Positions 33,001 to 41,344 of a stretch of DNA of 64,000 bases are shown here, piece after piece; within the stretch, counting starts at the first letter, position 1; the number at the start of each line of letters is the position of its first letter. The position numbers were made by a program, and so were the translations under genes. Below the pieces are notes generated by a model. It saw only the letters and a program-made list of their open reading frames with translations, had not been told where the DNA came from and searched no databases. The stretch lies in NCBI RefSeq assembly GCF_041320665.1, contig NZ_CP166730.1:1612001-1676000 (forward strand), written 5' to 3'. Origin of the DNA: Comamonas sp. GB3 AK4-5. GTDB lineage: Bacteria; Pseudomonadota; Gammaproteobacteria; Burkholderiales; Burkholderiaceae_C.

Positions 33001-36000
33001 ACTGGCGGAACTGTCGGCACCAGTGTGACCTTGTCCGGCAGCAACACACACAGCGGCAGCGTCACGGTTGCCGCCGGCAAGCTGATCCTCAGCGGCGGAT
33101 CGGCTGTTGGTGACACCTCGGCAGTCACCATCAGCAATTCCTCGACGCTCGAGCTGGCAGCCAATGAGACCATCGGCTCGCTGGCGGGTACCAGCGGTAC
33201 GATCCTGACGCTGGGTAGCAATGCCCTGACCATCGGCGGCAACAACAGCAACACCACGTTCGCTGGCTCCATCGGCGGCACTGGCGGCGGCCTGACCAAA
33301 ATCGGCAGCGGCACGCTGACACTTTCCGGCATCAATACCAACACTGGCGCGATCCAGATATCTGCTGGCGGCCTGACCGTAAGTGGTGGTAGTGCCATTG
33401 CCAACACTGCCAGTGTGACCGTGTCATCAGGTGCCACATTCACCTTGTCGACCAACGAAACCATAGGTTCCCTGGCCGGCGCTGGCACGGTGGAATTGGG
33501 CAGCTCCACGCTGAGCAGCGGCAGTACGGGCGTCAGCACGACGTTCAGCGGCACCGCCACCGGTACCGGTAACCTGACCAAGACCGGCAGCGGCACCCTC
33601 ACGCTGAGCGGTACCAACAGCTACACCAACACGACGGTGAGCGGTGGCGGTACGGTCAGCATCACCGACGCCAGCAACATTGGCACCGGCACGATAACCA
33701 TAGGCAACGGCAGCATCTTGTTGGTTACGGGTGACAACGTCACGCTGAGCAACAACTTCACCAGCGCCGCTGGTGGCGGCAAGATCAGCAATGCCAACGC
33801 GGTGACCTTGTCCGGTGTGGTGTCCGGCGGCTCGCTCTTCACCAAAGAAGGCGCTGGTGTACTGACGCTTTCAGCAGCCAACACGCTCAACGGCGGAACA
33901 GAGGTATCAGCAGGCACGCTGATGCTGACGGGCTCGTTGACCGCTACGAATCATGTCACAGTCATGAGCGGCGCCACGCTCGCGGGTACCGGCACCATCA
34001 CGGCCGTCACTACCGTGACGGTGGCTAGTGGTGCAACGTTGGCGCCGGGGATCACGGGGGTCAACAACGGTGTTGGTACGCTGACGATCAATGGCAACCT
34101 GGTGATGGCTTCAGGCAGCACATTGGCGGTCGATATCAACGGCAGCACCGCCGGCAGTGGCTACGACCAGGTGATCGTCAACGGCACGGTCTCCGTGAGC
34201 GGTGCCACGCTCGCGGCCTCCCACAGCTACACGGCCAGCAACGGCGATACCTACCGAATCGTCGACAATGACGCGGCCGATGGGACCACGGGTACCTTCA
34301 GCGGCATGGCCGAAGGCAGCACGCTGACAGCCGCAGGCAATGGCACGGTCCTGACCGGCAGCTACATCGGCGGCGATGGCAACGACTTCACGCTGACGGC
34401 ACCGGTCGCGCCGGTTGTGACCGGTGTATCGTCCAGCACCGCCAATGGCACCTACAAGATCGGTGATGTGGTCACCATCACCGTCACGTTTGACACCACG
34501 GTGTGGGTCACAGGCATACCGCAGCTGCAGCTGGAAACCGGCGCCACAGACCATTGGCTGGACTACGTGTCTGGCTCGGGCACAGACACATTGACGTTCA
34601 GCTACACCGTCCAGGCTGGCGATAGCTCCGCAGACTTGGACTATGTCTCGTCCTCGGCGCTGGTGCTCAACGGCGGCACTATTCGTAGTGGCGCCAACAC
34701 CGATGCCTTGCTGAACCTGGCCAATCCTGGTGCCGCCGGCTCTCTGGGCGGCAACAAAGCACTGGTCATCGATGGTGTGCGCCCCACGGCCACAATTGTG
34801 GTGGCCAATGGCAATATGGGGATTGGTTCCACCTCCCTGGTGACCATCACCTTTAGCGAAGCCGTGGCCGGTTTCACCAATGCCGATCTGACCGTTGACA
34901 ACGGCACTCTGAGCGCGGTCAGCAGCGGCGACGGCGGCATCACCTGGACTGCAACTTTCGCACCGGCGGCGGGTATCAGCAACGCCACAAACGTCATCAG
35001 GCTGAACAACAGTGGAGTGACCGACATGGTGGGCAATGGGGGCAGCGGAAGCACCGACTCCAACAACTACGTCATCGATCAACAGCCTCCTACGGCCACC
35101 AGCATCGTGCCGGAGAACACGTCCGCCAATAGCAACGCGGTCAGCTTCACCGTGACCTTCAGCGAGGACGTGAGTGGAGTGGACCGCAGTGATTTCAGCC
35201 TGGTACCTACCGGATCGGCCAGTGGCCAAATCGCCAGTGTCCTGCAGATCAATGCACGCACCTACACCGTGCATGTGCAAGGATTGAGTGGTGAAGGCAC
35301 TGTGCGCCTGGATTTGAACAGCAGCGGTACCGGCATTGTCGATCAGGCGGGCAATGCCATTGTGGGCGGGATACAAGGCAGCATCCACTACGTCGACTGC
35401 GTGGCGCCTGCCGTTACCAGCGTCAATGTGCCTGCAAACGGCACTTATATCCCAGGCCAGAATCTGGACTTCACCGTCAACTTCAGCGAGAACGTGGCGG
35501 TCGATACCACCAGTGGCACGCCGCGCATTGCCGTGACGCTGGACACCGGAGGTACTGTGTACGCCAACTATGTGTCCGGATCTGGCAGCAGTGCTCTGGT
35601 GTTCCGGATGACCGTGGCCAGCGGTCAGCTGGATAGCAATGGCATCAGCCTGGGCAGTGCGGTGCAGCTCAATGGCGGCAGCATTCGTGACACCGCTGGC
35701 AACGACACCGTGGTGACCCTGAACAGCGTCGCTAGTACGACCGAGGTGCATGTTGACGGTGTGGTACCGGAGGTGGCCAGCGTCACCGTACCAGCTGATG
35801 GAAGCTACAAGGCAGGTGATGTGTTGACCTTCACCGTCAACGCCAGCGAATCAGTGCTCGTCGATACCCAGAGCGGTACGCCACGGCTGCGGTTGGATGT
35901 GGGCGGTAGCACCCGCTATGCCAGCTATGTGTCGGGCAGCGGCAGTGCGGCCCTGGTGTTCACCTACATCGTGCAGGCAGGCGACAACGATGGCGACGGT

Positions 36001-37713
36001 ATCGCCCTCGCTGGCACGCTGGACCTCAACGGCGGCGCGGTGCGTGATGCCGCAGGCAACCCCCTGGCCATGGCCCTGAACGCCGTGGGCGCCACGGCGG
36101 GGATTGTGGTGGACACCACGGCGCCCACGGCGAGTCTGTCACTGGATAAAAGCCTGTTGAATGCACAGGGAACGGCGCAGCTGACGGTGCGCTTTAGCGA
36201 GGCGGTGACGGGCCTCACCACGGCGGACTTTACGGTGGCCAATGGCACGCTCAGCAATCTGCGCTCAGCCGATGGCGGCATCACCTGGACGGCGACATTC
36301 ACACCGAACGCGGACATCACCGGCGGCACGAATCTCATCACGCTGAACAACACCGCTGTGACCGACCTGGCGGGCAATGCAGGCAGCGGAACCACCGACT
36401 CCAACAACTACGCCATAGATACCGAGCGACCTACTGCGACCATCACGGTTGCCGACAGCAGCCTTATCGCTGGCCAGACCTCGCAGGTCACCATCACCTT
36501 TAGCGAGGCGGTGACGGGCCTCACCACGACGGACTTCACGGTGGCCAACGGCACGCTCAGCAATCTGCGCTCAGCCGATGGCGGCATCACCTGGACGGCG
36601 ACATTCACACCGACTGCAGGCATCACCGGCGGCACGAATCTCATCACGCTGGACAACACCGGTGTGCAGGATGGCGCAGGCAATACCGGCATGGGGACGA
36701 CAAGTTCAAACAGCTACGCCATCGACACGGTGTTGCCGGATCAGCCCGTGTTGCAGGTGGAGAGCAATGTGGAGGGGAAAGCCACGGTGCGTGTGGATGC
36801 GCTGGTGGCAGGTGGGCACTGGGAGTACTCGCTGGATGGCGGTCAGACCTGGGCAGCTGGACAAGGGAATTCCGTAATCTTGCAAGGTGCAGGCGTTTAT
36901 GCGCTGCAAGTGCGACAAAGTAGTGCGGTGGGGAATATGTCGACGGCTTCACTGCTGTCGATTGAAGTGTTCCCCGTGGTGGTGCCACCCACTGTGGCCT
37001 GGCCTTCTTTTGAAAGCGCGTGGGGCGGCAGCTTGCCAGGAGCTTTTGGTGCTTCAACGGGTGCTTCTGCGTGGGGATTGGGTGGTGAGCCTCCTGCGGA
37101 AAGTGCTGGCAGTCACACCTTCTTCGCTTTGGGCAACAGCGATGGCCGCGTGTGGGGCACATCCGGCTTGTCCTCGTTCTTCAGTGGTGGCGTGGCGAGT
37201 GAAAACCAGGAGCTTTCCCACGGTTTTCTAGGCGTTGGACACAGCGGTGCCGGTGTGTTTGGCGCATCCACCCTCTCCGGTCTTTTCGGCCTTGCCATGC
37301 CGGAGTCCGGAAAAGCAGACCCTGGCCCGGTGGTGCGCAATGCGGTGGATGCATTGGAAGCCGGTGCAGGCCAGCAGGTGGATTGGCAGGTGCCGCCCAC
37401 CCTGTTTGGCCACAGCGATCCGCTGGCGAGCGTGCAGCTGTCTATGACGCAGGCCGATGGCCGAGCATTGCCGGCCTGGCTGAAGTTTGATGCGCGCACT
37501 GGCAAGCTCACCGGGACCATGCCCGAGGGCTTTCGGGGCGAGCTGGTGTTGCGCTTGACGGCCCGCGACAGCCAAGGCCATGCGGTGCACACCCCCATCA
37601 AGCTCAAGGCTGCAGAGGCTGCCCCTGTGGCCCGCACGGGTGTGGCGGAGCAATTGCAGCATGCTGCTCAGCTGCGTGCTGGCCAGATGACGGCCCAGCG
37701 TCTGCATATCTGA
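30064..37713 (+). CDS. Giant Ig-like / beta-strand-repeat surface protein (putative adhesin)
   Basis: A 2,549-residue protein with no classical signal peptide. Near the N-terminus (residues 41-50) is LEQRFMFDGA, a form of the LEPR-type motif found in large secreted proteins. Then come a Big_12-like Ig domain (about 110-215), a related Ig-like domain, and a long region (about 590-1290) with five autotransporter-associated beta-strand repeats of the form GTLTLSGANTYTGTT. More Ig-like domains follow (about 1450-2240), and a cadherin/Ig-like domain lies near 2430-2515 (LPAWLKFDARTGKLTGTMP). There is no C-terminal beta-barrel and there are no RTX repeats, so it is neither a type V autotransporter nor a classic RTX protein. 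Strong AAGGAAGG site. Probably exported by the flanking TolC/HlyD/M50 proteins and displayed on the surface. Confidence 0.88.
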   Translation: MTTPHKPFWRRWMQASTASNATLLTGKTPNGPVSAMRPLALEQRFMFDGAGAVDAVHAAHAVADGVTTTTDAAADTTSALRHALMAEVPAADSQRQEVVVLNATGVNPPILVSATFSDSALKIGETSTVTFVFSTAVTSFTTADLTTPNGQITSLSSGDGGTTWTGTFTPNAGVTDSTNVITVDLSGVTSVSGGFVGSGTADSSNYAIDTLAPSVSSVSATTANGSYVAGQSVDITVNFNDNVTVSGTPQLTLETGSSDRVVNYLSGSGTNTLTFRYTIQAGDTSLDLDYVNSNALTLNGGAIRDSAGNDATLTLAAPGTAGSLGANKAIVIDSAPSISNLSGDSVAWPGAGNTVTLDVASNATLSDAEFGALNSGNGNWSGGSLTVQRAGTAASADVFGFNTSGALFTVSGGNLQSNGLTFATFTSTGGVLAITFTSSGTTATTALAQDVLQRITYRNDTPAGDATIRFSVNDGISTTTADVTVASDTIYVTNAIDTSTIDVSDGVSFSEAIAIAAADITGKQTIVIDASLAGQTVSISAATALNENLTLDLGLAHGVTLAGGSLAIGAGFNLEVVIGSGNTATIAATLTNLGSFTKSGAGTLTLSGANTYTGTTTVSAGVLELNGGLALSNNNSVSVSSGAELKVSNSEEIGALSGSGTVRVSTSQTLTVGNVVSSIFSGSLTGNGGLTVSQTMGNTNTLTLNGDNTGLGAQIRVINYGRLIVDGENAIGDNTSVTVNSNAIFTLSSNQTIGSLASNLSTASIQLGSFTLTVGGNHTSTTVSGVISGTGSLVKQGSGTLTLDSGSNSYSGGTTLSAGVLSVQAGGALGSGAITFNGGAMDIGTTTPLTFANMVQMTSAGTIRFIEDAEATFSGAFTGSGALTVTGAAGGAREVLTLSNSANSAGWSGTMTATNATFQVAADSMLSSGSITLNNGSVLLTTAATTIDNAVNIGGAAILYSNSGALVLSGVVSGSGALTTGGTVGTSVTLSGSNTHSGSVTVAAGKLILSGGSAVGDTSAVTISNSSTLELAANETIGSLAGTSGTILTLGSNALTIGGNNSNTTFAGSIGGTGGGLTKIGSGTLTLSGINTNTGAIQISAGGLTVSGGSAIANTASVTVSSGATFTLSTNETIGSLAGAGTVELGSSTLSSGSTGVSTTFSGTATGTGNLTKTGSGTLTLSGTNSYTNTTVSGGGTVSITDASNIGTGTITIGNGSILLVTGDNVTLSNNFTSAAGGGKISNANAVTLSGVVSGGSLFTKEGAGVLTLSAANTLNGGTEVSAGTLMLTGSLTATNHVTVMSGATLAGTGTITAVTTVTVASGATLAPGITGVNNGVGTLTINGNLVMASGSTLAVDINGSTAGSGYDQVIVNGTVSVSGATLAASHSYTASNGDTYRIVDNDAADGTTGTFSGMAEGSTLTAAGNGTVLTGSYIGGDGNDFTLTAPVAPVVTGVSSSTANGTYKIGDVVTITVTFDTTVWVTGIPQLQLETGATDHWLDYVSGSGTDTLTFSYTVQAGDSSADLDYVSSSALVLNGGTIRSGANTDALLNLANPGAAGSLGGNKALVIDGVRPTATIVVANGNMGIGSTSLVTITFSEAVAGFTNADLTVDNGTLSAVSSGDGGITWTATFAPAAGISNATNVIRLNNSGVTDMVGNGGSGSTDSNNYVIDQQPPTATSIVPENTSANSNAVSFTVTFSEDVSGVDRSDFSLVPTGSASGQIASVLQINARTYTVHVQGLSGEGTVRLDLNSSGTGIVDQAGNAIVGGIQGSIHYVDCVAPAVTSVNVPANGTYIPGQNLDFTVNFSENVAVDTTSGTPRIAVTLDTGGTVYANYVSGSGSSALVFRMTVASGQLDSNGISLGSAVQLNGGSIRDTAGNDTVVTLNSVASTTEVHVDGVVPEVASVTVPADGSYKAGDVLTFTVNASESVLVDTQSGTPRLRLDVGGSTRYASYVSGSGSAALVFTYIVQAGDNDGDGIALAGTLDLNGGAVRDAAGNPLAMALNAVGATAGIVVDTTAPTASLSLDKSLLNAQGTAQLTVRFSEAVTGLTTADFTVANGTLSNLRSADGGITWTATFTPNADITGGTNLITLNNTAVTDLAGNAGSGTTDSNNYAIDTERPTATITVADSSLIAGQTSQVTITFSEAVTGLTTTDFTVANGTLSNLRSADGGITWTATFTPTAGITGGTNLITLDNTGVQDGAGNTGMGTTSSNSYAIDTVLPDQPVLQVESNVEGKATVRVDALVAGGHWEYSLDGGQTWAAGQGNSVILQGAGVYALQVRQSSAVGNMSTASLLSIEVFPVVVPPTVAWPSFESAWGGSLPGAFGASTGASAWGLGGEPPAESAGSHTFFALGNSDGRVWGTSGLSSFFSGGVASENQELSHGFLGVGHSGAGVFGASTLSGLFGLAMPESGKADPGPVVRNAVDALEAGAGQQVDWQVPPTLFGHSDPLASVQLSMTQADGRALPAWLKFDARTGKLTGTMPEGFRGELVLRLTARDSQGHAVHTPIKLKAAEAAPVARTGVAEQLQHAAQLRAGQMTAQRLHI
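36193..36669 (+). repeat. Near-identical tandem Ig-domain coding repeat (306-bp offset)
   Basis: About 170 bases starting at TTTAGCGAGGCGGTGACGGG at 36193 recur at 36499 with only a handful of changes. The offset of 306 bases equals 102 codons, so recombination between the two would add or remove one Ig-like domain in frame. Confidence 0.88.
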
Positions 37714-37731
37714 TCCGGAGATGATGGCGCA

Positions 37732-39102
37732 GTGAATGCATCGATAACAACGGGCCGCGTGCACCCTGCAGCGCTGCTGCTGGAGCTGGGCCACCGGGCC
37801 CGGCAATCTGCCACGGTGCAGGAGCTGGAGTTCCTGCTGGTCAATGACAGCCGCTTGCTGTTGCCGTATCGGCAGGCCGTGTGGTGGACGCATCAATGGG
37901 GGGTGCAGGCTCTGTCCGGCGTGGTGCAGCCGGACCGCAACGTGCCCTATGCCCAGTGGGTGGCGCAGGTCTGCCGCCATCTGGTGCAGCAGCAAAGCGC
38001 CGCCTGTGTGCTGACGGCGGTCGATCTGCCTCCCGACTTGGCGTCGCAGTGGGCGCAATGGTGGCCGGCCCATGCGGTGTGGCTGCCCATGCACCTCAAG
38101 TCCGGGGCGGGTGAGGCCGCGGCCGCAGGTGTGTTGTGGGCCGGGCCAGAGCCTGTACCGGCCGACCGCCTGCCGCTGCTGGTGGAGTGGGGAGACATGT
38201 GGATCCATGCCTGGCAGGCCCTGCAGCGTCAGCGTCTGGGTTCGCCACGCCAGTGGTGGGCACGCCTGCGACACCAGCAAACCCGGCAGGCCTGGTGGCG
38301 CCGGCCCGTGGTGTGGGCCGCGTCTGCGCTGCTGGTGCTGGCAGCCTGGCCGGTGCATTTGACGGTGTTGGCCCCCGGCGAGCTGGTGGCCGCACAGCCG
38401 GTCGTGCTGCGCGCCCCCATGGATGGGGTGGTGGAGCAGATCCATGTGCAGCCCAACGAGATGGTGCAAGAAGGTCAGCTGCTGTTCAGCCTGGACGAAG
38501 CGCAAATTGCCAGCAGGCTGGAAGTGTCGCAGCAGGCCTTGCAGACGGCCGAGGCCGAATACCGCCAGTTTGCCCAGCTGGCACTGGGCGATATGCGCTC
38601 CAAATCCCAGCTGGCGGCCCTGGCCGGCAAGATTGGGGAGCGGCGCGCCGAGCAGGCCTTTTTGACCGAACAACGCCAGCGCGCCCAGGTCCTGGCGCCG
38701 CGTGCCGGCATGGTGCTGTTTGACGCGCCCACGGAATGGATAGGCAAGCCGGTGCAGACTGGCGAGCGCGTGATGCGCATTGCACAGCCGGATGTGGTGG
38801 AGGTGGAAGCCTGGCTGCCGATTGGCGATGCCATTGCACTTCAGGTCGGTGCTCCGGTGCAGCTGTATCTGGCTGCAGACCCGCTGCAAGCCGTGCAGGC
38901 GCAGCTGCGGTATATGGCGTATGACGCCGTGGCCCGCCCGGATGGTGCCTACGCCTACCGTGTGCGTGCCGGACTGCTGCAGCCGGGTGCACAGCGCATA
39001 GGCCTCAAAGGTACGGCCAAGCTGCAAGGGGAGAAGGTCAGCCTGGCGTACTGGATGGTGCGCAAGCCCTGGGCCAGTATTCGCCAGTGGGTGGCGCTGT
39101 GA
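37732..39102 (+). CDS. Membrane HlyD-family protein with a possible GAF-like N-terminal domain
   Basis: A 456-residue protein starting with GTG. Residues 10-165 form a soluble domain (LLLELGHRARQSATVQELEF, then LLPYRQAVWW) that resembles GAF-like sensor folds; this is a weak call. One membrane segment (about 192-210) leads into a HlyD part: first lipoyl half LRAPMDGVVEQIHVQPNEMV, a helical hairpin at about 255-320, second half VLAPRAGMVLFDAPTEW, and a beta-barrel. The stop TGA overlaps a GTG start of the next gene. It looks like an inner-membrane adaptor working with the M50-type protein and the TolC-like channel. Confidence 0.82.
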   Translation: MNASITTGRVHPAALLLELGHRARQSATVQELEFLLVNDSRLLLPYRQAVWWTHQWGVQALSGVVQPDRNVPYAQWVAQVCRHLVQQQSAACVLTAVDLPPDLASQWAQWWPAHAVWLPMHLKSGAGEAAAAGVLWAGPEPVPADRLPLLVEWGDMWIHAWQALQRQRLGSPRQWWARLRHQQTRQAWWRRPVVWAASALLVLAAWPVHLTVLAPGELVAAQPVVLRAPMDGVVEQIHVQPNEMVQEGQLLFSLDEAQIASRLEVSQQALQTAEAEYRQFAQLALGDMRSKSQLAALAGKIGERRAEQAFLTEQRQRAQVLAPRAGMVLFDAPTEWIGKPVQTGERVMRIAQPDVVEVEAWLPIGDAIALQVGAPVQLYLAADPLQAVQAQLRYMAYDAVARPDGAYAYRVRAGLLQPGAQRIGLKGTAKLQGEKVSLAYWMVRKPWASIRQWVAL

Positions 39103-41222
39103 TCGGGCAGCCCCAGGCCTGGCAGCCGCTGCGTGAGGAGCTGGATTTGTTGGCAGGGCCGGTGCTGGCCGATGGCCAGCCCAGTTGGACCTTGCATGAC
39201 CCGGTGCGCAATCTGTTTTTTCAGCTCGATTGGGCCAGCTTTGAAGTGCTGCGCCGCTGGCATATGGCCGATGCCCAGGCCATTGCCCGTGATGTAGGGG
39301 GCCACACCACCTTGCATGTGAGCGCGGCCGATGTCGAGGTGTTGCAGCAGTTTTTGCAGGGCAATGAGTTGCTGCAACCTCCGCTGCATGGCGCTTCGGC
39401 ACTGGATGCGCAGTGGCAGCGCCGGCGTGCGGGCTGGTCGCAGTGGTTGCTGCACAACTACCTGTTTTTTCGGGTGCCGCTGCTGCGCCCGGACCGCTGG
39501 CTGACACGCTGGGCACCGCGTCTGGATTTTTTGTTTCGCCCAGGCTTTTGGTGGCTGACGCTGGCCGCGTTGCTGTGGGGGCTGTGGGGCGTGGCCCGCT
39601 CCTGGGAGGTGTTTCGTGCCACCTTGGTGGACATGTGGAGCCTGCAAGGCCTGCTGGCCTATGGTGTCACGCTGCTGGGTGTGAAGTGTCTGCATGAGGT
39701 GGGCCATGGCATCACCGCCAAACGCTATGGCTGCAAGGTGCCGGCCATGGGCGTCGCTTTTTTGGTGTTGTGGCCGGTGGCCTATACCGATACCAACGAG
39801 GTCTGGAAACTGACGCGCCGCGACCAGCGCCTGAAAGTGGCCGCAGCCGGCATCACCACCGAGCTCTTGATCGCCGTATGGGCCTTGCTGGCCTGGCTGT
39901 GGCTGCCCGAGGGCTGGCCTAAGTCCTCGGCGTTTTTGCTGGCCACCACCACCTGGGTGAGCACGGTGCTGATCAATGCCAGCCCCTTCATGCGTTTTGA
40001 CGGCTATTTTCTGCTGTCTGACTATTTGCAGCTGCCCAATTTGCACAGCCGTGCATTTGCCCTGGCGCGCTGGGATTTGCGCGAGCGACTGTTTGCACTG
40101 GGCGAAGCGCCACCCGAGCACTTTGGGCCCACGCGCCAGCGCCTGCTGATTGTCTTTGCCTGGGTCACATGGATTTATCGCCTGGTGCTGTTCCTGGGGA
40201 TTGCGGCCCTGGTCTACCACTTCTTTATCAAGGCGGTGGGTATTTTGCTTTTTGGAGTCGAGATCTTGTGGTTCATCGCCAAACCCCTGTGGTCCGAGTT
40301 GAAAGCCTGGCACGAGCGCGGGGCGCAGATTGCACGCAGCCGGCGTGCACGCCGCAGTGCGCTGGTGTTGCTGGGCCTGTTGGCGTTGCTGGTGGTGCCT
40401 TGGCCGGTGCCGGTGCACAGCAGCGGCATGCTGCAAGCCACTGCGCAGTGGCAGCTGCATGCGCCCGAGGCCGCGCAACTGGTGCAAAAGCCCCTGGACG
40501 AGGGCAGCTTGGTGACGGCGGACACCCACCTGTTTGCCCTGGCATCGCCGGTGCTGCAGGCCGCGGCCCTGAGCAACCAGGCGCGTTTGCAGCAGGTGGT
40601 GCAGCAATCGGCCGCAGCAGGCATGGATGGCGAGCTGCGGCGGGATTGGCAAGTCTGGCAGGACCGCCAGGCCGAAGCCCTGGCGCAGCAGGCCGCCTTG
40701 GACGCCGATGCGGCGCGCTACCAGGTGCAGGCTGGCGGCAGCGGGATGCTGCGCGATGTGGACCCGGATTTGCAAGCCGGTGCATGGCTGGCCCGCAGAG
40801 AGCTGCTGGGCCGTGTTGTGGACACGCAGCGCCTGGAGGTGGTGGCCTATGTTGAGGAGCAAGCGTTACACCGCATACGGCCGGGCGATAGCGGGTTGTT
40901 CATCACCGAAGGATCTGGCAGCAAGACCCTGGCGTTGCGCGTGCGCAGCATCGACCAAGATGCCAGCCGCAGCTTGAATGAAGGCGCACTGGCCGCACCG
41001 GCCGGCGGCAATGTGCCGGTGCGCAGCCAGCAAGAGATTCTCTACCCCGAGCAGCCGGTGTACCGAGTGGTGTTGGACGTGGTGCCGGGCGAGGCCCTTC
41101 CTGCCTGGGCGGGCCAGCATCGCTGGCGTGGCCGGGTCAGCATACGGGGCGCTTGGGAGGCCCCCAGTGCGCAGTTTGTGCGCAGCGCCGCCAGCGTGTT
41201 CTGGCGTGAGGCGGGGTTTTAG
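39099..41222 (+). CDS. M50 (site-2 protease-like) membrane protein with PqqD-like N-terminus and lipoyl/HlyD-like C-terminus
   Basis: A 707-residue protein. I start it at the GTG at 39099, which forms a GTGA overlap with the previous stop. Residues 25-95 (WTLHDPVRNLFFQLDWASFE onward) resemble PqqD-like peptide-binding domains. Then come about eight membrane segments with the zinc motif HEVGH (H199, E200, H203) and the second site-2 protease motif NASPFMRFDGY (D301). After the last membrane segment (about 425-442) a lipoyl-like domain (VHSSGMLQATAQWQLHAPEA) and a helical/barrel part follow, as in HlyD. The catalytic residues look intact. With no ABC exporter in the cluster, it is the best candidate for the inner-membrane engine or processing enzyme for the giant protein. 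Confidence 0.82.
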   Translation: MIGQPQAWQPLREELDLLAGPVLADGQPSWTLHDPVRNLFFQLDWASFEVLRRWHMADAQAIARDVGGHTTLHVSAADVEVLQQFLQGNELLQPPLHGASALDAQWQRRRAGWSQWLLHNYLFFRVPLLRPDRWLTRWAPRLDFLFRPGFWWLTLAALLWGLWGVARSWEVFRATLVDMWSLQGLLAYGVTLLGVKCLHEVGHGITAKRYGCKVPAMGVAFLVLWPVAYTDTNEVWKLTRRDQRLKVAAAGITTELLIAVWALLAWLWLPEGWPKSSAFLLATTTWVSTVLINASPFMRFDGYFLLSDYLQLPNLHSRAFALARWDLRERLFALGEAPPEHFGPTRQRLLIVFAWVTWIYRLVLFLGIAALVYHFFIKAVGILLFGVEILWFIAKPLWSELKAWHERGAQIARSRRARRSALVLLGLLALLVVPWPVPVHSSGMLQATAQWQLHAPEAAQLVQKPLDEGSLVTADTHLFALASPVLQAAALSNQARLQQVVQQSAAAGMDGELRRDWQVWQDRQAEALAQQAALDADAARYQVQAGGSGMLRDVDPDLQAGAWLARRELLGRVVDTQRLEVVAYVEEQALHRIRPGDSGLFITEGSGSKTLALRVRSIDQDASRSLNEGALAAPAGGNVPVRSQQEILYPEQPVYRVVLDVVPGEALPAWAGQHRWRGRVSIRGAWEAPSAQFVRSAASVFWREAGF

Positions 41223-41344
41223 AACCGCTCACACAAGCCTCGATACGTCGTTGCTCAGCCTTGTCGTACGAGGTGTACTGCCTACGGCCTCACGCCTCGT
41301 CTCGACCGCAAACCTATGGTTTGCTGGGTTGTGTGAGCGGCTCT
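41221..41344. repeat. Palindromic intergenic element R2 between convergent stop codons
   Basis: Arms CCGCTCACACAA (41225-41236) and TTGTGTGAGCGG (41329-41340) are perfect inverted repeats that extend to about 19 bp with two mismatches. Inside are further hairpins, including CTCG-A-TACG/CGTACGAG and GCAAACC-TAT-GGTTTGC. The element fills exactly the space between the TAG of the M50 gene and the TAA of the ParB-like gene. It looks like a bidirectional terminator derived from a small MITE-like repeat. Confidence 0.8.

Noticed and set aside
30064..37713. Giant protein as a type V autotransporter
   Set aside because: It has autotransporter-associated beta-strand repeats, but the C-terminus is a cadherin/Ig-like domain with no beta-barrel, and there is no Sec leader.
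30064..37713. Giant protein as an RTX adhesin
   Set aside because: I found no series of GGxGxDxxx nonapeptides; a single GGDGNDF-like piece near residue 1440 is not an RTX array.
37228..40862. Long minus-strand frames opposite the HlyD and M50 genes
   Set aside because: Shadow frames of the export genes; no domains or start signals.
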